From contig JAUCEF010000011.1 of assembly GCA_033558025.1 (NCBI GenBank), positions 2,108,001-2,172,000 of the forward strand: DNA of 64,000 nucleotides, read 5' to 3'. A model generated the notes under the pieces. The model ran no database searches, was not told the origin of the DNA, and was given only the letters and a program-made list of their open reading frames with translations. The translations under genes were made by a program, and so were the position numbers. Source of the DNA: Phytophthora sp. 'mugwort'. Its lineage: Eukaryota; Oomycota; Peronosporomycetes; Peronosporales; Peronosporaceae. The stretch's first letter is position 1, and each line of letters begins with the position of its first letter. Below are positions 42,640 through 53,259 of the stretch, piece after piece.

Positions 42640-44484
42640 TGCCTCGCCTTCCTTGGCTGACCCTCGCGTTCCGATGCCGCACGAGGACGCGGAGATGCTC
42701 ATCCAGGACTTCACGCACCACAAGATCACGAAGCGCGACCTCGGCCAATGCCACGTTTGCCTACTTCCTGCACCTCATGCTATGCGAGCACAGCTACTTC
42801 GCTGCTCCTCGGAGACCGCTCGCGCCGCTCCGGACGGGACGTGTCCATGGCGAGCGCGTTTGTTGAGGTGCAGTACGCTGCAGTTGGTGACGGTGGAGGA
42901 AGTGTACGCCCATACCACGGCTATGAGTTCTCCGCCGCGCCCTCCTTCGCTGTCAGCTGAGATGAAACGGGTCGCTAAAGACCGGGCTGCGCAAGGGCTG
43001 AATGCCAAGCGCGTTTGGACTGGCCTGCCGCAACGCTTTAACCTTGGCTAGCAGAGCATGCAGACCCTTGCTGCTGTTCAAAGGTTCGTGGATTACCTCG
43101 TTGCTGGTCGGCTTGGAGGCAATGACCTCCTTGATGTTGTTCGGGCCAAAGTTAGAGACCGAAAGTTTAGTGGTGAAGAAGAGGAGACGACAGCGTTTTC
43201 ACTGTGCTTGCACCAAGACGATGAAGGCAATCTCGTGGTTGGAAACGGCAGCGACAGCACCCTGGTTGGCATCGTTGTGACCACAAAAAGCTATTGCGCC
43301 AAGTGGATCGAGGCCCGGCTACTTTCATCCTGTGTCTCGATGCGACGTACAAGTTGACACAAGCGCGCTACCCCGTCCTCATTGTGGGGCTATCGGATCG
43401 GTCTCATCGCTTTCACCCGCTTGCGGTATTTATTATATCGCAGCAGCAGCAGCCCCGGTTCACGGAGGTGCTGTAGCGTGCATTCGCTTCCGTCAATAGC
43501 AAGCCGCTGCGCGTCAGTACGTAACGGGCGATGGGGGTATCGCACAGTGGAACGCTATACATGACGACTTGGGCGCCGATGTGTGCTTTTAATGTGCTAC
43601 TTTCATGTAGCCAAAACGGTATTCGAGAAGACGCGGTCACTCACATCACGAGTGGCTGCTTCTGTCATGGAGGATCTGCACAAGCTCCACTTCACGATGA
43701 GTAAAGAAGCGTTTTTGGTGAAACTGGATGAAGTGCAGAAGTGCTGGGCAATGGTGTCGCAGCTCTCTGAGTCTTCTACGTACTTGGCCACGGTGTGGCT
43801 TAACCGCAGGGTGCGGCGCTGGCAGTGCTACCACACGCCCAGCGGGTACGCAAGTACAAACAATCCGTGCGAGACCTATAACACCGCCTTGAAGCGTGAC
43901 GTTACTCTGCGTCACAAGCTCAAGATCGGCACTATGCTAGATCAGCTCTTCACATTGTGCGAGAGTGAGAGTATCCTACCGCGGCCTTTTGCGGACTCGC
44001 CTACACGGGACGCAAGACTCAATCGACGTGCTGCACCGCTTCATCGGGAGGGATTGCTGCTCGAACGCCGAGTGGACCGGAGCGCCATCGCGTTCCTGTT
44101 CGGTGGAAGCGTGGCTGACGCCGGCAGCACAGTCGTGTGGTGAGCTTGCCAACACCTCGAGTATACGACGAGGTTTCGAGCCGCACGGTACAGAACCTTC
44201 TAGTGAGCGCACAGTTGAGCCGCCTCACTGCTGCGGTGGAGCGGCTGGGGATGCCCGACGAGGGCTGGCCGGTAGACGTTAAGCGCCAGGTGTGTCCTTG
44301 CTGCATCTGCAGCCAGTTTGGGTCTTGCGTACATGTGATCTTCGCGCTCACTGTGCGCGGAAGCAGTGGCGTCAACGGACGGGCGACGCTGGTGTACCGA
44401 GGTGCACGCCAGCGCCGACGCGAAGACAGTGCTCAGCCTCGTGGGCGCCCGGCCAACAGCGGTGCAGCTCTCGCACTTGAGTAA
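42640..44484 (+). mobile_element. Mutator-like (MULE) transposase relic, copy 2
   Basis: Successive frames give the zinc/Gag-like start, then AVQRFVDYLVAGRLGGNDLL and the first catalytic Asp in LDATYKLTQARYPVLIVGLS. The second lies around TGDGGIAQWNAI (about 43520), then LLMCYFHVAKTVFEKTRSL and NNPCETYNTALKRDVTLRHK. A SWIM zinc finger (CPC ... CVH, about 44290-44345) closes the protein. Frameshifts at several points (near 43330, 43475, 44150) and a TAG after LTLG near 43050 inactivate it. The same family left the broken copy at 25048-26872. It starts only about 250 bp from the Harbinger end. Confidence 0.78.
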
Positions 44485-44687
44485 GTCGGGCTGCTTCCAC
44501 TACAGTACGAGATCATAGCGCAACAGAAGCCAATACGAACGTCATGAAAAACAATATCGTCACCCAAACAAATAATGAGCCTATCCGACGTACTCGCTGT
44601 CTCCTACCCCTGTCGGCGACGGCACATCGCAGCATCAAGCCGTCGCTGCTCAGGGTTGTCGGCGGAGTGCTCCTACAGCACGCGGCC

Positions 44688-44775
44688 GGTCCTCTTGGCC
44701 GGCGTTAGCACCTCGCGGCACGGCGCCAGGCTCCTGTTGATGCTGGTGGTCGGCGGCGGGCTCCTGCTGCATACG
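44688..44775 (+). repeat. GC-rich direct repeat left of the hAT element
   Basis: GGCCGGTCCT(C)TTGGCCGGC, then CCTCGCGGCACGG and GGTGGTCGGCGGCGG. It matches 47543-47632 in the same orientation on the other side of the hAT element, with the CCTCGCGGCACGG block shared and small indels between. Confidence 0.7.
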
Positions 44776-44929
44776 GTCGGTCCAGGGGTTCGGATTATCG
44801 GCACTTTCAATGGTATCGCAGGTACTGATCCACTAACAAACGCAGACGAGCTCAATATCGGATGATCTTGATCCATTGCTGAGATCATTTGATACTGATA
44901 CTGGATATGCAGATACGTGTATTAGATAT

Positions 44930-47260
44930 AAAGTGCCTTCCATGATGGAAAACAGCTATGAGCCTTCAGTAGTGTCTTGTATTCGAGCCAGTTTGCTTTT
45001 ATTAGGCACATCATCTGCCAGATTGGCGTCCAAGCGGGTGTGTAGCTCGTTCACTACATAGCCACCCAGGCTAAAAAATCGCTCTTGAGTTGCTGTGGAG
45101 ACCGGTTTGCCCAGATAAGCTTTGGCTAAGAGAGAAACAGAAGGGAAGTCTTAAGGGGGGAAGTCTTGCTGCCTGTGCTCTCGAAACCATGCAAGTACGT
45201 CAACTTCGCGATAGAGGTGAAGTGCGTTGTATTTGCCACCCTTGGCAGTACATGACCACTTGACAGACAGATTTTTCCATTGATTCCATGTGTTCCGTGC
45301 CTATAGATGCAGATCGTCATGCGTAGCCTGCACCTCGTAGCTTTGCGAAGGCGCATCAATATCTAGCGGCGACTCATTGCACTGTTTGGTGCGTTTGGTT
45401 CGCTACACAAGTCTTGCAGTGGCTCTGAGTCAGAGCCCTTATTCTCTTCTGCGATCAGCTCACGTGCTTTTAGCATCTTGAATATGTTATCATGCTCCAA
45501 CTGAAGTTCGCGCTCGGCGCGATCAAGGACAGCAGCATCCGTTACGATTTTGCTGCTTTAGACGTAATGCGAGGATCAAGAAGCAGGGCTTTTACGTCGT
45601 TGATATCTTCTTGAGGGAATCTGATACCCAATTGGTCTCGCAGTCGCTCTCGATATCGTTTACCTCCGAGCGAGAAATCACTTACGTTCTTGGACACTCG
45701 GCGCTGTGTAAACTCAGTCGACATTTTATCAGGTCGCTCCAACGCTAAGCAACCAAGTGACCCTAATTCTAGCGACACCGAAATAATCTTGCGGAAAAGC
45801 AAAGCGTACGAGCTTGCAACACCAGCTTTCTGTACTTCGCCAATACTAAACTGAGCAAGTTGGTCGGTGATTGCTTCCATCTCCGTTATCAAGTTCCAGT
45901 CATTGGAGTCGAGATTTAGCCACACGACTTGTTCGTTTGCTGAGGCTGTCTCGAAGTACTTCGTGAAGGCGTAGTAATTGTACACAATGCGGCGCATAAG
46001 CGTTCCTGCACATCCGACACGCGTTTTGGAATCGACCTCAATATTGATAGCGGGAAGGTTGTACAGATCCTTGTTTAAGTTTTGCCAGTCGTAGCGGTGA
46101 GTTGAAAAAAAAATGTAGCTATATCTCGCAAATTTTGAATTACTCGGAGACCGTCTCGAAATTCTCCTCCTGAGGTCACAATATTCCTGCCATCATTTCT
46201 TGTATATTTTTTCAGCCCAAGTGCATACAACAAACACAGACTCAACAAGTGCATCAAAAGTCCACTTAATCGGTCTTGCTAAACCGATCGGACACGTTGC
46301 GGGCACTCCCGGTTGTGTTGCTCACAGTAAACGTGAGAAGCGATCAATGTCAATACCGTATCGCGATTGAATACCCGAAGTGATCTGCTCTGCAACAATG
46401 GCAACTGCATGTCCGCTTGGGTTTGGCGATGCTAACAATGAAAGAGACCTCAGACGCCATTCGGAATCAACGAATATCACCGTGACCCCAATGATGTTGA
46501 CGTTTGCCGCATTTATCCACAAGTCGTGCATCACCACTAGAAATGGTGCCTTAGTGAAAAATCAAATTCATTCTGGAGAGTGCGTGAAACCCGCTCAACA
46601 AAGCATCCAAAATCCCCCTCAGCAAACGTGTAAAATGCTTCATGAGCTGGCACCGTTAGGCGCGGCTGATTCGATAGATATCTCAGAAGCTGATGCAATT
46701 CTTCATTCTCTAGAACCGTGTGTGGTAGGCCTGATGACAACAACCACCTAGTGGATAATATTCTTACCTCGTCCGGGCTGGTTGTCATGGCCTCGTGTAG
46801 CGTACGTGGCTTCTTTGCTTTCGTAGCATCATCTGGTTCTGCTGCCATGTTTTGCGTCGTGCACTTCAGTCCTCCCCTGCACGTCGCGTTTTCGCCCTTC
46901 GGAGACTTCAACGCAAAACGGGTGATCCGGATGAAGGCGCAGCATGTGCTTGCGTGCATTGGACGCGTTCTGCTGTCGCATAAGGCATGGCTTCCGGGTT
47001 GTCGTTGCCGTGTCGGTGCTAACACATTTTTCCGTACATACAAGGCAAATGTGCGTGAAGGGATGGCCAGACTGCAATGGATCATCGATCGGCTTTGTCA
47101 GCTTGTGGATTGAGTTCCAAACCAACGTAAACATGTTTGGGTTGAAGTGCTTAACTGAAAGAGCGATACCATACTTGTCAACCGATCCCCCGCTGTCGGA
47201 CTCGCCCCTCTTAGGTTGAGAGGGAGTCGTCGAACCCTCAGAAGGGCCTTCCTCGGGCAT
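44930..47260 (-). mobile_element. hAT transposase relic
   Basis: In minus-strand order: an N-terminal BED-type zinc finger (CLVC at residues 72-75 of the first frame, then KHMLRLH; 47050-46930); a helical domain (LPHTVLENEELHQLLRYLSN); the first RNase-H-like strand region (MHDLWINAANVNIIGVTVIF); a stretch like LGLKKYTRNDGRNIVTSGGE; MRRIVYNYYAFTKYFETASA; and the C-terminal dimerisation region (ATQERFFSLGGYVVNELHTR, about 45030-45100). Many stops and frameshifts separate these, so the copy is dead. GATACTGATAC-type motifs lie just outside both ends (44890-44925 and about 47390-47440). Confidence 0.8.
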
Positions 47261-47542
47261 GAGCTCTGAGTCTCGGCTTCTATGGGGATCTGACGTCCAA
47301 TCGCCGTCGCTAGGCTGATCAAAATATACATTAGTCTAAGTCGTCGAGATTGTAACCTCTGGTTAAAGCATGTGAACACTCTAAGAGTATCAGCTACCTG
47401 GATCACTTGGGTATCGTTTGAGCCCGACAGTATCAAGGATACTGATACATCACGTCACTTGGATTGATCCTGCTCCAGATACACCTCGCTGATGATCCGG
47501 GATCTGCGTATCAACGCGTATCTGCAGCTAACTCGAACCCAT

Positions 47543-47632
47543 GGGCCGGTCCTGTTGGCCGGCGCCTCGCGGCACGGTCCAGGGCTACTGCTGTTCCTGG
47601 TCATCGTGGTCGCCGCCGGCGGCTCGCGGTGC
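47543..47632 (+). repeat. GC-rich direct repeat right of the hAT element
   Basis: Second copy of the segment at 44688-44775, same orientation. It could be part of an older duplicated sequence into which the hAT inserted, or subterminal sequence of a larger element. Confidence 0.65.
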
Positions 47633-48010
47633 GGCACCAGGTTCTGTGTCCCGTGCCCCCCTCCGCTGCAAGTTGGATTGTGTGAGAACCGTTTTGGGGA
47701 ACGGCCACGGTGCGTGTCTTCGTGGCGCCATCGTGATACACATCAATCGGGTTAGGTCACCATTGGTGCTAATTGCCACTTAACAGTCTTGGCCCTTACG
47801 GATGCAAGTGTTTTTGCAATTTTCTCGTAGAAATTGACGCCCATTGTATTATGCAAAATACTGTATGATCGTTGTCCTAGGCGTCGTTTAGTTCTAAGGG
47901 TCAGTGAGGAGGCAGCCAATGTAGACGTATATTTTTGAACAAATGACTCCATTACTGCCTCTTATGTCTCCGCTAAATTTATGATGTAGTATCGCGCTGA
48001 AGCACTCGTC

Positions 48011-49530
48011 ATGGGGCGGCCACGAATAAATGAGGAAGGAGAGAAGAGGAAAAGGTTCCAGCGCATGGCGGTGGAGTACTCACACAAGTTGGACGTTCTC
48101 AACTACAGAGACGACGGCTACGACCTCGACGAGATGCTTGCGAACTTCTACGGAAACTTGACTAATATCGAAGTCAGAGCCAAGAAAAAGCAGCTAAGTA
48201 AGTTGAAAAAGGAAAGAAACACAATTCGTGAAGCATGCGGCAGCGGTCGAGGACGCCACCGAAATCTGAGAAGACTGGGCGGCGAAACTTTACTTCTCGA
48301 GAAGCAGAAGCCGATATTGTAATGTGGATAAATCTCTGTAAAGACGGTTCCATAGTGTCCTGATTGGTGCTGCAACTCTAGGTGATATTGCTGCTGAGTG
48401 TGGCCTTAGCGACAAGTTTGCGGCCTGTCCTACACGGATGAAATTATTTTTGTGTAGAAATCTGCTTTCTTTTCGCGCTCGGACCAGGCAAGGTCAAACT
48501 ACACCTGAAGACGCCCACGTGGTAGCTCAACAGGTTTAAGGCGTTGGTTCGAAGAACCATTGGCAAGAAACAATGCATCCAGAGTATATTATGCTAACTA
48601 GACAGGTATGTCCATTGTTTCTAGATAATTCTATTAATATATAACGTCAAGTTGCTGTATTTTGTTTTTAGTATTTGCCTAAACAGAAACAATCTCGAAA
48701 AGAAGTGTGAAGACCGTGTGGGTAAAGTGCGATAATAAAGAGAAAGCAAGGGCAACTGCTATGCTTTTAGCTGGTTTGGAAGGTACTAAATACCCGACCT
48801 TTATTCTCTTTAAAAGCACCCCGGCACAAACAAAACAAACGGAAAACAGCGAGCTGCGTCATGGCTTTAGAGCAACCGTTTGGAGACGTGACATTAACGT
48901 TTTACAGGACCTGAACAATTGTGAAATTTATGGTAATAAGTGTGTATGGTGGACGCCGGACGTTCGCTAAAATCCCGAGTTCCACTTTGCTGACCGACCC
49001 AATCCCCCCACGCTAGGCATACTCCTTCCAGCCGGCAGACGTTTCATGGAACAACCGTTCAAATCTGGGCTTCGATCGCTTTGGATTATGTGCCTCCGCG
49101 AACAACTCGTGGTGTACCGCGCTGGGGCTATGAGACGTGAGGAAAAGCGTACTAAATTGAAGAAAGCCACTACAAGCACGGAAAGAACTTGCACAAGCTG
49201 ATGCTGATGCCGAAATAGCCAGACTACACGATAACTATAGAGAAGAAAGGTTCAAGCTGAAGCCACCGAGCCGCACCGTCATTACGCAGTGGGTGTCGAA
49301 ATGCATGGCAGATTTGACAAAGAAGACCATCGTTAACGGTTATCAAAGGTCAGAATACTAAGCGACACTCGTGTGGCGGAAGACGGGGCTGACTTCTAGT
49401 ATATTGAAAACAATATTGTAGCGGAGCTGGAAAGCTGCAACCTTGTTAGTGGTGAAGTTATGTCGGATGACGATATCGGATCCGGTGGCGACATCGTCAG
49501 TGATAGCGACGAGGGTACAGATAAATAAAA
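48011..49530 (+). mobile_element. Pogo-like DDE transposase relic (copy 2)
   Basis: ATG 48011 (MGRPRINEEGEKRKRF) opens a 103-residue DNA-binding start. Further frames give the CENP-B-like half (LSDKFAACPTRMK, RARTRQGQTTPEDAHVVAQQ near 48430-48530). The DDE domain follows at 48690-48970 (VKTVWVKCDNKEKARATAML, then LRHGFRATVWRRD). The acidic C-terminal tail ends near 49528 (SDDDIGSGGDIVSDSDEGTD). Stops and frameshifts separate these. It belongs to the same broad family as 49892-51241. Confidence 0.75.
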
Positions 49531-49891
49531 CATGCTGCTAAAATACGGTTTGCATTCATAGTTAATTCCAAGGATTTGTTGAATGTGGACTTTGGTGACG
49601 CCTAGGCCCCTACTACCATCATACCTCCGGTTTGGTACTTGCTGTAGCCTCCTCTACTATGACTAACAGCTTCTACCCTTTTAGGCGTTGGTAAGCAACA
49701 TTTCCTAACTACGTAACCATCGATACTACCAACGATAAAAAACCGGGGGTACTGAATAATATCCCAATACTACCACGATGTGACATAAAAACTCGGATTT
49801 TTACTAACAAAGGATCTGGTTGGTTAACATGAATCCAAATAGAAAAAGAAAAAGAACAGTTATATTCTGTGATAACAGTATAATCAACATA

Positions 49892-51241
49892 ACGGATTTT
49901 TACTAATAGAAGATCCCTTACTATTATAAGCCCTCCAGGCAGTTATCGAGAAGATTCTAGAATAAAAGACCCCTACAATTAGAAGACCGCAACCAGCGCG
50001 TTCTAGACAAAGTTGTAACTTCCGATTTACTGCTTAGTTTTCAAAATACCAACCATGCGCCAAACAGTTGACATCGGAAAGAGCAAGAAGCTATTGAGTA
50101 CGGCCAGCGCGGCGGTAACGCACATTGACGCGAAACCGGTAGAGCGTAGAACAACATGGCGCGATCCAGTCACATCAACCGTCGAGTCTCGTGGGTCCTA
50201 TAGTGTGGTCAAGGTCGAAACTGAGCAGGTGGCTTGAGAGGAACATGCATGTAGCACACAGCGCGACCAACAAGCACTTCGTCCGTAAGAATCCTAAGCA
50301 GTGGCTTCCGACCCCCACCATTCACGCGGTTCTGGTGCGGCTTTGCGTCCATGATCTCGTCCTTGTTCCGCCACCACTTGCGGAACGTGGCCGCGTCGAC
50401 GTCCCATCCCAGCTTGCGAAAGGTGCGGCGCCGCACGGCTGGCAACGCCTCCTCCCTGCTCGGCGATCCGACAGCAACCGGACGTAAGCTTCCTCCGCTC
50501 GTGATCTGGAAGCATAAAGACTGTAGCCGTGCAATCTCTACAGTAAGCTCTGTCTGGGTGGCCCACCACCCAAAAGCATGGATTGACGCGGAGCTGCTGG
50601 TGGGTTGGATTGATCGCGTGTTTCCCCAAGTGCTGGACGTTCCAGGCAAAGCTCTCGTCTGGGATTCGATGCGAGCGCACACGTCAAAGAATATCAAAGC
50701 CAAGTGCAGCCAACCTTTTTGTATTTTTTAGCACCGGGACATCTCGATGTGCGTCGTGCCTGGGGGTGTGACGCCGTACCTCCAGGCAGGTGATATCGGC
50801 ATCTATAAGGTCTTTCAAAATAATCTCTCTGGCTTGATTAATGCGTGGAAGAACTCCGATGATGTGACATACACAGCTCGTGGAAATCCCGCCATTATCA
50901 GTAGAAACAGTTTGCGCCTGGGTGCGAGCGGCTTGGCGAGAAACTCCCACATCGGTGGTGCTTACCTCGATCAAAGCCGCTGGGTTTCACAAGAACCCAT
51001 TGCAATGGTTCATATGGAACCATGACGTTTACGGGTGGCAATTTCAGCAGCAGTGGGGCAGCAACGACGGCGAAGCAGCGGAGGACCTATTCAATCTCGA
51101 CGAGCTCGATGAAGCGCTGGATGACGTTGATGTGGTTGAGCAGTAGAAGACCTCTACGATTAGTAGACCCCCTGTCGAAACTGATAACTTATAGGAGGCT
51201 ACTAATAAATACAAGACCGACCACTGTTCGTAAAAATCCGT
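49892..51241 (+). mobile_element. Pogo-like element with terminal inverted repeats and an inverted internal segment
   Basis: The ends match as inverted repeats: ACGGATTTTTAC at 49892-49903 and its complement GTAAAAATCCGT at 51230-51241. Inside, the plus strand carries the DDE part: KLPPLVIWKHKDCSRAISTV, HHPKAWIDAELLVGWIDRVF, LVWDSMRAHTSKNIKAKC, VPGGVTPYLQAGDIGIYKVF, ending DELDEALDDVDVVEQ at 51146. The DNA-binding start of the same kind of protein is readable on the minus strand at about 50500-50250 (FRKLGWDVDAATFRKWWRNK, RVNGGGRKPLLRIL), so that segment is inverted. A frameshift near 50730 adds to the damage. TSD: TA on the left, CA on the right. Confidence 0.7.
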
Positions 51242-51248
51242 CAACTGA

Positions 51249-51700
51249 TTAGACGATTGTCGACTCGTACCGAGGAATAGCTGCCTTGAATCCATTAATT
51301 ACGCCATCAGTAGGAACGTTTCCCCAAGCGGCAATCGTGGCCTTTATGACCCGGAGCCGTTGAGGCGCTTCTAGGAAACGTACTTGCCTCGGATTCGAGC
51401 GTTTAGTGGTCCCATGACCCCACATCGAGTGACTGGCAAACAGACGTGCTCTTGGGGGGGGGGGGGAATGGGCCATTGTATGATATGTTTCGTCGGTCGC
51501 CACGCGCACTCTTTCCTCTGACACATGACAATTAAAATTGTCAGCTAGGAGAAGGGCGGGTGAGTCAGTTTCATATTTTAGAACACTTTCTACGTAGAAA
51601 GCCCAATCCTTGGCATCCATCCAACCTGACTCCTGCACAGTGTAGTAATACCTTTGTGATGTTTGCTCAACTAGTTTGAGTCGATCCCTCCCCCCAGGTT
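51249..51700 (-). mobile_element. Jerky/pogo-type DDE transposase fragment
   Basis: The minus strand reads RLKLVEQTSQRYYYTVQESG, WMDAKDWAFYVESVLKYE and PALLLADNFNCHVSEERVRV, the core of a DDE domain with the second Asp in LADNFNCHVS. The end reads APQRLRVIKATIAAWGNVPT. The segment between, where the PPN..QPLD signature should be, is corrupted around a G/C run (51457-51468). Only the C-terminal half is present. Confidence 0.7.
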
Positions 51701-51707
51701 GCCTCAC

Positions 51708-52640
51708 AGAATGAACAATATGGTGAGGTTTTGTCCCTGGAAAACAAAAGAACGTGAGGTAGTGAATAAGACAACAGCAAAATCATCCAAAAACGTACCT
51801 AAACTCGAATTGTTAGGACGGCTGTCATGCGACCGCAGTGTCTGTCGAGATCTTGAACCTTCGCCAAACCCTTACTCCCCTTGATACCCCACATGGTGGA
51901 TGGTGGCATGTTGAACTGGATGGCAGTCTCTTCGACCTTATAGATCTCGTTGGGGGGGGGGGGGGCTCCAGAAGCTCAACCAAACTCCGTTTTAATCCGC
52001 TGGAGGTCAATGCTAGGCAGCTTTGTCTCTTGGAGCCTTTGAGTTGAAAACCCGTACTTTAATTTGTTACAATACAGAAGATGCACACATTATTAGTCAA
52101 TTAACCCCAAACATATTATTGAAACAAGAAATATTATCGGTCTGCCATGCAGGCGCTCGATTGAGCGGCGTCTGCTTTCTTCGGACTTCTTCGTTGCAAG
52201 TTAGCTTTCAAACTCACTCTTCGTAATTCTCTTGAACGAAGGCTATCATAATTGAAGTAGTAAGCCACTGAATCAGTTCTCATAGCAGTATATAGAAACT
52301 ATAACTCCAAAGTCTCGAAAATCAACATACATCTTCGTCGCGGCGTGTGTCCTTCACGCAGGTGACGAGGACAGGGGTGAAAGGTAAGCTTTCCTTCCGT
52401 CCATGTCTTTTTGTGGTTTTTCGCCAAATTGTTCTCCTTGTACACCCGCAGCTTGGCTCCCGCCTGCCACCAGCCATGCACGGTACAAGCTGCTCGACGG
52501 TGGCTGGTAGGCCGATGAGCTCAATGAACTCCAAGGCTGCCAACTTGACTTTAACGTGTAGACCCGCTGCTTTCTCCCCATTGTGAACTTCTAAAATGAG
52601 CGGTGGCAGACAGCAGGGCTAAATCATTCCACCGCGTAAT
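51708..52640. other. Unassigned stretch
   Basis: A minus-strand stretch at 52300-52580 looks coding in two shifting frames (KLAALEFIELIGLPATVEQL; AKLRVYKENNLAKNHKKTWT), probably a further transposon relic I cannot assign. A poly-G run sits at 51952-51964. Confidence 0.35.
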
Positions 52641-53250
52641 TGCTTCCTTCCAACCAAAATTTTAATAATAACGATGGGTAAATATTTCAAATCTCCCTCT
52701 TTTATTTTGGTTAAAATGTAGTACGGGGCCAGTCACCCGAGTATAATATTCCCCGGATTTTTGAGTCGTTGTCGGCAGTTCAATGCGCAAGAGGTCGCAT
52801 TTCTTAGGTTGAATATAGTTGTTGCAAGCTGGCTCATAAGTTCCTTCTTCATGGTAAACCACCGATTTTCATACGGGTTCAGATCCGGTTTTTGGGGAGA
52901 ATGTCCCAGTGATATCAGTTTAGGTCGCGCAGGCAATTCGCAATTTGCTTTGAATTATGAGCAGGGACATTGCCCTGTACGAACAGAGTTTCTCCAGAAA
53001 TACCAGGAGACAACTTCGCGAAGTTTTTGGGAGAGCATCAATGTAAACAATCGATCAAATGAATCGTTGATTTCACCATTATGAATCATGCAGCACAAAT
53101 AGCCATGCGACACAAATAACCGTTCAAAATGCCAGCCTAGCCAACCGTCACCATAACTCTGGCTATAGTGAGTGAAAGGTGTATATGCGAAAATGCCACC
53201 CCTACAGGCTCGACTGAATACGACCGAAGAAAAGCTATCTAGCTGCAAAA
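52640..53250 (-). mobile_element. Tc1/mariner-type transposase relic
   Basis: The minus strand carries the typical C-terminal signature GHSPQKPDLNPYENRWFTMK, equivalent to the W..SPDLNPIEN.W block with the third catalytic residue region. Upstream are frames DSFDRLFTLMLSQKLREVVS and GDGWLGWHFERLFVSHGYLC. Stops are frequent. The N-terminal DNA-binding part was not found. Confidence 0.65.
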
Positions 53251-53259
53251 GGCTTCAGC

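Noticed and set aside
48505..48555. tRNA-like string GGTAGCTCAACAGGTTTAAGG with GGTTCGAA
   Set aside because: It falls within the transposase coding relic (peptide DAHVVAQQ), has no pairing acceptor stem, and is explained by the protein sequence.
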